Made by a program: the position numbers and the translations under genes. Below the pieces are notes generated by a model, which was not told the DNA's origin, made no database searches, and was given only the letters and a program-made list of their open reading frames with translations. A stretch of 64,000 bases of DNA from Grimontia indica. Its GTDB lineage: Bacteria; Pseudomonadota; Gammaproteobacteria; Enterobacterales; Vibrionaceae. The DNA lies in contig NZ_ANFM02000022.1 of NCBI RefSeq assembly GCF_000333895.2, forward strand, positions 106,047-170,046, written 5' to 3'. Shown here piece after piece: positions 43,314 to 51,335 of this stretch; position 1 is the first letter of the stretch, and each line of letters opens with the position of its first letter.

Positions 43314-45401
43314 ATGCTGAACCGACCGAAACTAATTTCACGCATTGCCGTCTGGGGCATGTTTGTTGTCACCGCGCTCGTCGCAGCGTTTTCATCAAAG
43401 GTGTTGGCTGCAGGGCTACTTAAACCCGTCAACAGCCAATACCAAGATCTCCAAATTGAATCCCACCATGTTGATGTTGCCATTCAGGATGGCTATGCCA
43501 CCACCTCGATAGAACAGACGTTCTACAACCCAAACAATGTTGAGCTGGAAGCCCTGTATTCCTTTCCTGTGCCGCAAAAGGCGGTAGTTGGGGAATTTAT
43601 CTATTGGATTAACGGTTCGCCGGTGATTGCAGAAGCGGTCTCTAAAGAGAAAGCCCGCAAGATTTACGATGACCAAAAAGCGCAGGGCAATGCCACGGCA
43701 CTGACAGAAAAAGACGAATACAGAACCTTTGATATGAGGGTGTACCCGGTGCAGCCTCAGCAGAGCGTAAAAGTGAAGCTGGTATATATGCAGGACGCAT
43801 TGTTGGATCACGGTATCGGGCGCTATGTTTATCCGTTGGAAGAAGGGGGTGTGGATGAAGCCAAAAGCAGCTTTTGGACGCGCAATGACAAAGTGGAGCA
43901 GGACTTTTCGTTCAATGTGACACTGCGTTCGTCATATCCTGTTGATGGTGTCCGGTTGCCAGCGCATCCGTCAGCGGTGATCATGCAAGAAGCGGATGGT
44001 GAACACACTACGTGGAAGGCAAATATCAGCAATCATATTGCCAATTCGGTGCAAGAAGGGGAGACACAGCAAGCGGTAAATACTTCAATGCGACTGGATC
44101 AGGATATGGTTTTCTACTGGCGCTTGCAGGATGGTTTACCCGGCCGTGTTGATATGGTGGCCTACCGCGACCCAGAAAACTCGAAACGCGGTACTGTGAA
44201 GCTGACATTCACGCCAGGTGACGACCTGACCCGCGTAACGCAAGGACGTGATTGGGTGTTCGTTCTGGATAAGTCAGGTTCCATGTCCGGCAAGTATTCC
44301 ACACTGGTGGAAGGTGTCCGCCAGGGATTAGGGAAGTTGCCGTCTGAAGACAGGTTCCGCGTCGTGATGTTTGACAGTAATACCTATGATCTCACCGGCG
44401 GCTTTGTGGCGGCTAACCCTGCGAATGTGAGCAAAGCACTGCAGTCCGTTGAGCAGGTTGAACCAAGTAATGGCACCAATCTCTATGAAGGCATGTCGGC
44501 TGCAATCCGTAAACTGGACGACGATCGTCCGACCGGGATCGTATTGGTCACCGACGGGGTAGCCAATGTAGGTGTGACCGAAAAGCGCCGCTTCTTCGAT
44601 TTGATGGAGAAGCACGATGTGCGACTGTTTACCTTCATCATGGGCAATAGTGCCAACACGCCGCTGCTGGTGCCGATGACCAAGTTGTCGAACGGCGTGG
44701 CAACGTCAGTATCTAACGCGGATGACATTATTGGCCACTTGATGAACATCACTAGTAAGTTAACGCATCAGGCGTATCGAAACATCCAACTCGATATTGA
44801 CGGAGTGAAAATCAAAGACCTGACGCCGGAGCAAATCAGCAGCCTGTATCGCGGGGAACAACTGACCGTATTCGGACATTACTTCAAAGGCGGTGAAGCT
44901 GATATCAAGCTCACCATGGATATTGCGGGTGAGTCCCGTGAATACCGCACCAAAGTGATGTTGCCTGATTCTGCAACTGTGCATCCTGAGCTTGAGAGAA
45001 TGTGGGCGTTTTCAGCGATTCGCGACTTGCAGGAGCAAATGGATTATCTGGAGCAAAAAGACGGCGACAAAGAGCAGGCTATCGAAGACATCGCACTGGA
45101 ATATGGTTTGCTGACTGATTACACCTCGCTGCTGGTCGTGGAAGAAGAGGTCTTCCAACAACTGGGCATAGAACGTAAGAATCAGACGCGGGTCCTCAAA
45201 GAGCAAAGTGCCCGTGAGGTGAAAAAGAATAAACCCGTCGAACCAACCCGAGCTGATAACAATCAGCCAATGTTTACCCAACCGGCACCGACCCATTCCG
45301 GCGGTGGCAGCAGTGGCGGTAGTATGAACATCCTGGTCTTGTTGAGCATGGTTCTGTTAGGTGTCGGCCGTTTGGTGATGGTAAGAAAAACGAGCCAATA
45401 A
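43314..45401 (+). CDS. VIT and von Willebrand A domain surface protein, GlyGly-CTERM-like tail
   Basis: 695 residues. N-terminal signal/membrane helix (MFVVTALVAAFSSKVLAAG), VIT domain about 45-175 (LYSFPVPQKAVVGEF, RVYPVQPQQSVKVKLVY), VWA domain about 310-490 with the metal site motif DKSGSMSG and VLVTDGVANVG. The C-terminus is a GGGSSGGS stretch, a membrane helix and a basic end (VRKTSQ), the layout of GlyGly-CTERM proteins processed by rhombosortase in Vibrio. Related to inter-alpha-trypsin-inhibitor-like marine proteobacterial proteins. Probably surface-bound; partner unknown. Ribosome site AAGGAGG. Confidence 0.9.
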   Translation: MLNRPKLISRIAVWGMFVVTALVAAFSSKVLAAGLLKPVNSQYQDLQIESHHVDVAIQDGYATTSIEQTFYNPNNVELEALYSFPVPQKAVVGEFIYWINGSPVIAEAVSKEKARKIYDDQKAQGNATALTEKDEYRTFDMRVYPVQPQQSVKVKLVYMQDALLDHGIGRYVYPLEEGGVDEAKSSFWTRNDKVEQDFSFNVTLRSSYPVDGVRLPAHPSAVIMQEADGEHTTWKANISNHIANSVQEGETQQAVNTSMRLDQDMVFYWRLQDGLPGRVDMVAYRDPENSKRGTVKLTFTPGDDLTRVTQGRDWVFVLDKSGSMSGKYSTLVEGVRQGLGKLPSEDRFRVVMFDSNTYDLTGGFVAANPANVSKALQSVEQVEPSNGTNLYEGMSAAIRKLDDDRPTGIVLVTDGVANVGVTEKRRFFDLMEKHDVRLFTFIMGNSANTPLLVPMTKLSNGVATSVSNADDIIGHLMNITSKLTHQAYRNIQLDIDGVKIKDLTPEQISSLYRGEQLTVFGHYFKGGEADIKLTMDIAGESREYRTKVMLPDSATVHPELERMWAFSAIRDLQEQMDYLEQKDGDKEQAIEDIALEYGLLTDYTSLLVVEEEVFQQLGIERKNQTRVLKEQSAREVKKNKPVEPTRADNNQPMFTQPAPTHSGGGSSGGSMNILVLLSMVLLGVGRLVMVRKTSQ

Positions 45402-45421
45402 AAGCGGAACTAATGAAACGA

Positions 45422-45452
45422 AAAGAGGCTGCAGATGCAGCCTCTTTGTTTT
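45422..45452. terminator. Terminator after the VIT/VWA gene
   Basis: AAAGAGGCTGCA-GA-TGCAGCCTCTTT (45422-45447) then GTTTTG; also positioned to end the convergent SDR gene. Confidence 0.85.
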
Positions 45453-45464
45453 GTTCTTTGAGGT

Positions 45465-46205
45465 TTAAGTCAGGCTCAATCCGCCGTCGATAACCAGAGT
45501 GTGTCCCACAATGTATTTCGCTTTGTCTGAACTTAGCCAGATGATCGCATCGGCAATTTCTTGAGGTTCGGCAAAGCGTTGGCATGGCACCTGACTCTCG
45601 ACTGTCTCTTTTAAAGAGGTTCCCATTTCTTGCTGCTTTTGCTCCCAGCGAGGCGTCCAGGTGACGCCCGGCGCGACACTGTTGACGCGAATCCCTTTGC
45701 GGATTGCCTCCACCGCGACAGAACGTGTCATCCCTTCAAGGCCATGCTTGGTGCCGGAATACATGGCGGCATTTGGCGTCGGGCGAATGCCGTTCACTGA
45801 ACTGACATTGATGATGCAGGCACCTTCCCGCATCAGAGGAAGTTCGTAACGCAAGCAAAGCGCAGGCACCCAATAATCGCTGATCATGGTGCTGTAGAGT
45901 GAATCAATCGGCAGACTGGCATAGTCTCCACGCGATTCAATCACTGGAGAGGCGTTGTTAACAGCGATATCAATATGGCCATAGTTCTCGCGAATGTAGC
46001 TGAAAAACCGGTCAACTTGGTGAACGTCTTTTAAATCTAAAGGTAGGTAATCGACCGCAGAGAGTTCCGGATACTTTGCCAGTGCCTGATTCCATTTTTC
46101 TTCGTTTCTGGAACAGGTAATAACCTTGTAGCCCGACTGATGGTAGGAAAGAACTGTTTGAAGACCAATACCGCTGCTGCCGCCAGTGACGAGGACTATT
46201 TTCAT
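45465..46205 (-). CDS. Short-chain dehydrogenase/reductase
   Basis: 246 residues. Classical SDR: cofactor loop TGGSSGIG (about 7-14), NNAS, catalytic Ser in INVSSVNG, YSGTK (Y-x3-K) and a C-terminal VIDGGLSL. The cofactor loop and Arg33-type residue (CSRNEEKW) suggest NADP(H). Substrate not readable. It lies 33 bases after the membrane protein gene at 46239 on the same strand. Confidence 0.9.
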   Translation of the reverse strand: MKIVLVTGGSSGIGLQTVLSYHQSGYKVITCSRNEEKWNQALAKYPELSAVDYLPLDLKDVHQVDRFFSYIRENYGHIDIAVNNASPVIESRGDYASLPIDSLYSTMISDYWVPALCLRYELPLMREGACIINVSSVNGIRPTPNAAMYSGTKHGLEGMTRSVAVEAIRKGIRVNSVAPGVTWTPRWEQKQQEMGTSLKETVESQVPCQRFAEPQEIADAIIWLSSDKAKYIVGHTLVIDGGLSLT

Positions 46206-46238
46206 GCGCGCTCCGGTTCCTGCGTGGGTGTTGCCTGG

Positions 46239-46928
46239 CTAGCGGTGCGTGAAAATATCGTCCACCATTATCCGCTGTGTGGTGCGAACATGTTTTTCCG
46301 CTTCATGTTCTTCATGGAACTGCTGTTCGCCAAGCATGATGAGAATGTCAAAGAAATACCGTACGCTACCTCTTTGATTATTCATTGTTTTAAGCATAGC
46401 ATCGCTAAAAATATCTGGCGCTGTATGGGTCAAATCCGAGGCGATTTTTCCGATCTGTTGGCAACAATAAACCGTTCTTGTGCGGTCTGCCGTGTGCGCG
46501 TAACTGACGCACAATGACCACTCTTCACTGCGTAATGCATCCCAAATGCCATTGGCGACCTCAAGGCGGTCATTGATAGGGGTATTCGCTAGCGACCGCA
46601 GGTAAAACTGACGTTTCTTCCTCTTCATTTTCTTCATGACCCGATCCGACGTGACATACGCCTTCGTCAGTACCGGCATTGAAATCATATAGATAAACAG
46701 GGTGCCAATCAGGGTTGCGATGAAGAATACGTCGGTGGTGAGACCGAAGTAGTAACAGGAAAGGGTCGTGATCACCGCAAACAACATAAAAGCCGTAGAG
46801 ATCATAAGTCTCGCGTACCATTTTGCGGTGGTGACATAACTTGGCGCTTGTTGATTAAGAGACTGAAACGACACCCCTTCGAAACCGAGTTTGGGATATT
46901 CAGGGATAGGGAATTGTTCTTGGTCCAT
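46239..46928 (-). CDS. Uncharacterised membrane protein with two TM helices
   Basis: 229 residues from ATG 46928, with GGAGGG 6 bases upstream. Two membrane helices (LMISTAFMLFAVITTLSCYYF and VFFIATLIGTLFIYMISMPVL, about 40-85), a basic patch (KKMKRKKRQ), then a soluble C-terminal domain with helices. No family recognised. Probably in one unit with the following SDR gene. Confidence 0.75.
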   Translation of the reverse strand: MDQEQFPIPEYPKLGFEGVSFQSLNQQAPSYVTTAKWYARLMISTAFMLFAVITTLSCYYFGLTTDVFFIATLIGTLFIYMISMPVLTKAYVTSDRVMKKMKRKKRQFYLRSLANTPINDRLEVANGIWDALRSEEWSLCVSYAHTADRTRTVYCCQQIGKIASDLTHTAPDIFSDAMLKTMNNQRGSVRYFFDILIMLGEQQFHEEHEAEKHVRTTQRIMVDDIFTHR

Positions 46929-47110
46929 TAACAACCCTCCATCATTCAGTTCAATAAGTTTCTATAGATTACTTTTTTCGGCAGGAAATTCGTTAGCTTT
47001 AGTCAAAAAGTGAGAGGAAAAACCATCAAAGAATCCGCGCGTTATTAGCAACTGGCACGGATATTTTGAGTGCCTATTCCAAGAGTTGCTTGGATTGGCT
47101 TCCTGAATGA

Positions 47111-47761
47111 TTAATGCTCGGTTTCTCCTTTGACCCAGCCTTGCTCGATAGCGTATTTCACTAGGCCTGCCGTTGAGGTTACGCCCAGCTTTTTCTTCAC
47201 CCGCAGTCGGTGGGTTTCTACAGTGCGCACGCTGATGTTTAATTCTCGGGCGATGGTTTTATTGCAAGCGCCATTGGCGATGAGCACCAACACATCTTTT
47301 TCCCGTGGGGTAGGGACGTTGTCTTCGTGTTCTCTGTTTTCCATTTGGCTCATGCTTTCCATGAGCGTTTCAGAAACGCCTGCACTGAAGTAAGAGCCGC
47401 CGCCAGCAATGATGTCGAGCGCCTGTACCAGCTCTTGTGATGAGACATCTTTCAGGACATAACCTTTAGCGCCGCCACGCATGGCAGAGACAATGTACTC
47501 TTTGTTATTGTGCATGCTGAGGATCACAACCTTGATTTCCGGTGCTTTCTCCCGCAATTCACTTAAGACTTCAAGACCTGTTTTCTTTGGCATGGAGATA
47601 TCGGTGAGCAGGATGTCCGGTCTTAATGCCAAAGATTGCTCGATAGCGGATTCACCATCACTTGCGGCACCAATAATGGTGAACTGGGGCTGCTTGGATA
47701 AGCGCTCCATCAATCCGTCCTGCAGCAGGACATGATCGTCGGCAAGTAATAACGTGGTCAT
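47111..47761 (-). CDS. NarL/FixJ-type response regulator
   Basis: 216 residues from ATG 47761 (MTTLLLADDHVLLQDGLMER) with AAGGAG upstream. Receiver domain about 1-120 with acidic pocket ADD and phospho-Asp in LLTDISMP, conserved Lys in YVLKD; LuxR-type helix-turn-helix at 150-210 (ACNKTIARELNISVRTVETH). Partner of the sensor kinase encoded just upstream at 48064. A MITE-like element lies between them, ending 22 bases before this start. The pair likely controls the divergent TRAP transporter genes. Confidence 0.93.
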   Translation of the reverse strand: MTTLLLADDHVLLQDGLMERLSKQPQFTIIGAASDGESAIEQSLALRPDILLTDISMPKKTGLEVLSELREKAPEIKVVILSMHNNKEYIVSAMRGGAKGYVLKDVSSQELVQALDIIAGGGSYFSAGVSETLMESMSQMENREHEDNVPTPREKDVLVLIANGACNKTIARELNISVRTVETHRLRVKKKLGVTSTAGLVKYAIEQGWVKGETEH

Positions 47762-47782
47762 GAGTTTCTCCTTGTGACTCTT

Positions 47783-48049
47783 AGGGGCTGTTGGCCTTTT
47801 GTGGTTAAATTTTGTTCTAGCCATAAGCGTTTTAGGCGCGGCGAGGTGTGTGCCGCCTAGTTATTCTAAGCAAATACACCTCAACAAAGCATAAAACGCT
47901 TAAGGCAGAACCCTTCGGGCAGCGTTTGTGGGGAATTTTTGCTGCGTTATCGGCTTCTCATGTAGGCGAGCTACACATCGAAGCCTCTGCCTTGCACAAA
48001 ACCCCCCACAAACTGCTGCAAAAATCATCACCAAAGGTCAACAGCCCCT
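47783..48049. repeat. MITE-like terminal-inverted-repeat element, copy 2 (267 bp)
   Basis: Same element as 28994-29259. Ends are AGGGGCTGTTGGCCTTT and the complement of AGGGGCTGTTGACCTTTGG. The left copy of the internal repeat now reads AGCCATAAGCG while its partner reads CGCTTAAGGC, so the internal palindrome perfect in copy 1 is partly lost. It fills nearly all of the gap between sensor kinase and response regulator. No transposase and no clear target duplication. Confidence 0.85.
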
Positions 48050-48063
48050 AGAAACATTCCGCT

Positions 48064-49434
48064 TTAGACTGCAATCGGAACAATGGCCCGCACTTCCGTT
48101 CCTTGGTCTTGCAAGCTGCTGATAGAGAAGGTGCCATCAAGGTTCTCGATGCGTTCTCTCATATTCTTTAAGCCCATCGACTGGCTGGTGTTCGACACTC
48201 TATGTTCTTCGAATCCGATGCCGTCATCAGCGACGGTGAGCACGATTTCACCTTCTTCTTCCTGCAAAATCATGTCTACGGCTTTCGCTTTGGCGTGTTT
48301 TTCTGCGTTGTGAAGCGCTTCCTGAGCAACACGGAACAAGGTGATTTCAGCCGATTTCGACACGTTTCTCATGTCCAGATGATGCTCAAACAACACTGTC
48401 ATACCAGAGCGCTGCGAGACTTCTTTGGCGAGATCTTCCAATGCTACCAATAGCCCCAAGTCATCAAGCAATGCAGGACGTAGGTCTTTGGATATTCGAC
48501 GAAGCTCGCGAACGGCTTCGTTGAGAGTCGATTGGCCTAATGCGATGTTCTCTTCCCGTTCTTTGTCGGTTCTGGCTTCTTTGATGTTATCGAGGCGGTA
48601 TTTCACTGACACCAGAATCTGGTTAATACCATCATGCAGTTCCCTGGCGACACGGGTGCGTTCTTCTTCCTGTGATTCAATCAACTGACGGTTAAGAGCT
48701 TGCAGCTTTTGGTCGGCCAGTTCTCGGGCATTGATGTGAATGCTGGTGGCAAGGCTTGCCATGATGCCAATGGTGATCACCAACGCAATCCCCAGACCGA
48801 TAAAGGTTTTGCTGATGGTTTCGTCAATTTTGCTGTGAACAGATTCGACCTGAATCTCGATGTCATCGATATACACACCGGTTCCCACCATCCAGCCCCA
48901 TTTATCGAGCCCAATGGCGTAGCTGAGCTTTTTAACTTGCTCTTTACGGGAAGGTTTGTGCCAGTAGTAATCCACAAAGCCACCACCTTGTTGGGCAGTG
49001 TGGATCAGTGCCTGAAGGAGTTTAAAGCCTCGAGCGTCTTCTACTTCCCATATGTTTTGGCCGACGAGTTCGGGTTGATAGGGAAGCACAAGGTTAGTGC
49101 CATCGTAGGTGTATGCGAAGAAATAGCCATCCTCGCCGTATGTGAGGTTATTCAAAATATCGATGACTTGCTGTTTAGCATCTTCATCATTTTCGCCAGC
49201 GGCATCATAAACCGGAGAAATAGATGCGCGAGCGAGTTCTACGTATTTCAGCAATTCTTGTTTCTTGGACGCCAGCGTTTCCGAGCGAATGAGATTAGCC
49301 TGATTCTTAGACAGACTATCTGACTGAATGACTACCAGCCCGATAATCAGACCAAACATCAAGAGCAAAGGAAGCATTGCCAGCACCAGCAATTTCATCC
49401 TGATCGGCATCGTCATGCCTGATAATTTTGTCAC
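48064..49434 (-). CDS. Cache-domain NarL-family sensor histidine kinase
   Basis: 456 residues from GTG 49434, with GGAG 5 bases upstream (a GTG at 49440 overlaps the ribosome site). Membrane helix (LLVLAMLPLLLMFGLIIGLVV), periplasmic single-Cache domain about 40-190 (YGEDGYFFAYTYDGTNLVLP, WGWMVGTGVYIDDIE), second membrane helix (FIGLGIALVITIGIMASLA), HisKA_3 dimerisation helix with phospho-His in RVARELHDGINQIL, and an HATPase_c domain (NAEKHAKA, DDGIGFEEH). Cache domains in this family sense small organic acids, consistent with the divergent TRAP genes. Confidence 0.93.
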   Translation of the reverse strand: MTKLSGMTMPIRMKLLVLAMLPLLLMFGLIIGLVVIQSDSLSKNQANLIRSETLASKKQELLKYVELARASISPVYDAAGENDEDAKQQVIDILNNLTYGEDGYFFAYTYDGTNLVLPYQPELVGQNIWEVEDARGFKLLQALIHTAQQGGGFVDYYWHKPSRKEQVKKLSYAIGLDKWGWMVGTGVYIDDIEIQVESVHSKIDETISKTFIGLGIALVITIGIMASLATSIHINARELADQKLQALNRQLIESQEEERTRVARELHDGINQILVSVKYRLDNIKEARTDKEREENIALGQSTLNEAVRELRRISKDLRPALLDDLGLLVALEDLAKEVSQRSGMTVLFEHHLDMRNVSKSAEITLFRVAQEALHNAEKHAKAKAVDMILQEEEGEIVLTVADDGIGFEEHRVSNTSQSMGLKNMRERIENLDGTFSISSLQDQGTEVRAIVPIAV

Positions 49435-49458
49435 TATCACTCCGTTAGCTTCGTAAAA

Positions 49459-49493
49459 AATCGCTTTGCTACGTAGAACTACGTACAGCGATT
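49459..49493. promoter_or_regulatory. Nested palindrome with 7-2-7 NarL-type layout
   Basis: TACGTAG-AA-CTACGTA (49470-49485) is a perfect 7-2-7 inverted repeat, the spacing used by NarL-type regulators. It is enclosed by AATCGCT (49459-49465) and AGCGATT (49487-49493). Located in the divergent region between the two-component genes and the TRAP operon, so a likely binding site of the 47111 regulator. Confidence 0.55.
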
Positions 49494-49666
49494 ACGCAAT
49501 GCTATGGACGCTAAGTCCGTTTTCTACCTGATATTTTTTTATTTGTTGCAGGCATAGTCTAGATGGTAACAACTTTTTAACAGCGTCAATGTGCTCTAAA
49601 CCTCAACCCTACATGCAGCATTTTTATACATCCTAAATAGTGAAGCTGCGCACCAAGGAGTGGACA

Positions 49667-50722
49667 ATGAAAACGTCAATCTCGACCCCTATTAAGGCAA
49701 TCGCTTTAGCAACACTTTGTTTTTCAGGCTCAGCGCTGGCTGACAAAGTATTGCTAAAAACGCCTATTGCTTTCGGCACTCACTTACCAGCGCTTGGCAC
49801 CCCAATTAAGTGGGTCTCCGAACGCATTCAGCCTGTGTCAGGCAACACCATCAAAATGAAAGTCTACGAGCCGGGTAAGCTGGTGGCGCCACTGGAAATT
49901 CTTGATGCGGTATCCAGCGGTAAAGTAAATTCTGGGTACGCGACCGCAGGCTACTGGCAAGGGAAAATGCCGGCAGCGGCCTTGTTCTCTGCTGTGCCTT
50001 TTGGCCCTGAAGCACCGGAATACATGGCATGGATGTTCTACGGCAACGGCCTGAAACTGTATCAAGGCATGTATGACGAGGCGGGCTACAACGTGAAAGT
50101 CTTGCCTTGTGCGATCATTTCACCTGAAACATCAGGTTGGTTCAAAAAACCTATCGAGAAGCCTGAAGACTTGAAAGGTCTGACGATGCGCTTCTTTGGC
50201 CTCGGTGGTCAGGTCATGGAGAAACTTGGTGTCGGCACGGTTCAACTTCCTGGTGGCGAGATCTTCGGTGCGCTGGAAAAAGGTGCCATTGACGCGAGTG
50301 AGTTCTCCCAGCCAGCTATCGACCAGCGTTTGGGCTTCCACAAGATCGTTAAATACAACTACTTCCCAGGCTGGCACCAGCAGGCCACCATGTTTGAACT
50401 CCTGATCAACAAAGACACCTGGAACAAGATGGACGAAGATCAGCAATCTGCTGTTGAAACACTGTGCCTGGCTTCAATGACGAACTCGATTGCCGAAGGT
50501 GAAGCGATGCAGTTTGAAGCCATGCAAAAAGCGCAGGAGCAGGGTGTTGAACTCCGCTACTGGAATGAAGAAATGCTGAACTTGTTTGAATCTACCTGGC
50601 TGGAAGTGGTGGAAGAGCAGAAGAAAGATCCTTACTTCGCAAAAGTATGGGCTGACATGTCTGACTTCCGTAAGAACTACCAGATCTGGGAATCGAAAGG
50701 GTTCCTGCCGCGCGGTCAATAA
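49667..50722 (+). CDS. dctP: TRAP transporter substrate-binding protein (DctP family)
   Basis: 351 residues from ATG 49667 (AAGGAG 9 bases upstream). Signal peptide MKTSISTPIKAIALATLCFS then GSALA. DctP fold landmarks: PEDLKGLTMRFFG containing the carboxylate-binding Arg, and PGGEIFGALEKGAIDASEF. The GGEI-ALE-GAIDA-E pattern is seen in the 2-oxo-acid/mannitol-chloroaromatic group rather than C4-dicarboxylate DctP, so a 2-oxo or hydroxy acid is a plausible ligand. First gene of a dctPQM operon divergent from the two-component genes. Confidence 0.9.
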   Translation: MKTSISTPIKAIALATLCFSGSALADKVLLKTPIAFGTHLPALGTPIKWVSERIQPVSGNTIKMKVYEPGKLVAPLEILDAVSSGKVNSGYATAGYWQGKMPAAALFSAVPFGPEAPEYMAWMFYGNGLKLYQGMYDEAGYNVKVLPCAIISPETSGWFKKPIEKPEDLKGLTMRFFGLGGQVMEKLGVGTVQLPGGEIFGALEKGAIDASEFSQPAIDQRLGFHKIVKYNYFPGWHQQATMFELLINKDTWNKMDEDQQSAVETLCLASMTNSIAEGEAMQFEAMQKAQEQGVELRYWNEEMLNLFESTWLEVVEEQKKDPYFAKVWADMSDFRKNYQIWESKGFLPRGQ

Positions 50723-50792
50723 CAGGCTGTGTGGTTTTTGGGCAGCAGGATGCTGCCCACTTTTCCTTTTTCTATGGGTGTAGGAGTTCGTT

Positions 50793-51335
50793 ATGACCCA
50801 GCCTTCTCACTCACTCCCTGCTTCACCACTTGCAGACAGCATTGAGCATGTCGTCCGGGTTGTCGGACGCACACTGGCTTGGAGCTATTTGGTTCTGGTT
50901 CTGGTAATCATCACGCAGGTAGTGCTTCGAAAAGTTTTCAACAATGGCCAAATTGCGCTGGAAGAGTTGCAGTGGCACCTCTATGCCATCGGCGTGTTGT
51001 TTGGTTTGTCTTATGCCGAGATCACCGGAACGCACGTCCGGGTCGATATTTTCTATCACCGCTTTTCGCAGAAGACAAAATCCTGGATAGAAATTATCAC
51101 TGTGCTGTTCTTCGTCTGGCCGTTTATGTACGTCATCTTCATTCACTCTCTCGATTTCGTGTACGAAGCTTGGCGGGTGAATGAGCGTTCCAATGCGCCG
51201 TCCGGTTTGCCTTGGCGATGGTTGATCAAATCTGCGATTCCATTTAGTGCGGCTTTGTTGGCTTTTGCCAGCCTTGCCCGATTGCTCCGTGCTGTGGCTT
51301 ACCTGAGAAAAGGAGGTTCGCATGGAAGCGAATGA
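50793..51335 (+). CDS. dctQ: TRAP transporter small permease (DctQ family)
   Basis: 180 residues with four membrane helices (LAWSYLVLVLVIITQVVLRKV, HLYAIGVLFGLSYAEITG, IITVLFFVWPFMYVIFIHSL, AIPFSAALLAFASLARLL). The segment ALEELQWHLY-like and HVRVDIFYHR are DctQ signatures. It forms the membrane complex with DctM. Overlaps dctM by 14 bases. Confidence 0.92.
   Translation: MTQPSHSLPASPLADSIEHVVRVVGRTLAWSYLVLVLVIITQVVLRKVFNNGQIALEELQWHLYAIGVLFGLSYAEITGTHVRVDIFYHRFSQKTKSWIEIITVLFFVWPFMYVIFIHSLDFVYEAWRVNERSNAPSGLPWRWLIKSAIPFSAALLAFASLARLLRAVAYLRKGGSHGSE

Noticed and set aside
47848..48051. Short plus-strand frames inside the MITE-like copy 2
   Set aside because: The two element copies do not preserve a common coding frame and no ribosome site is present.
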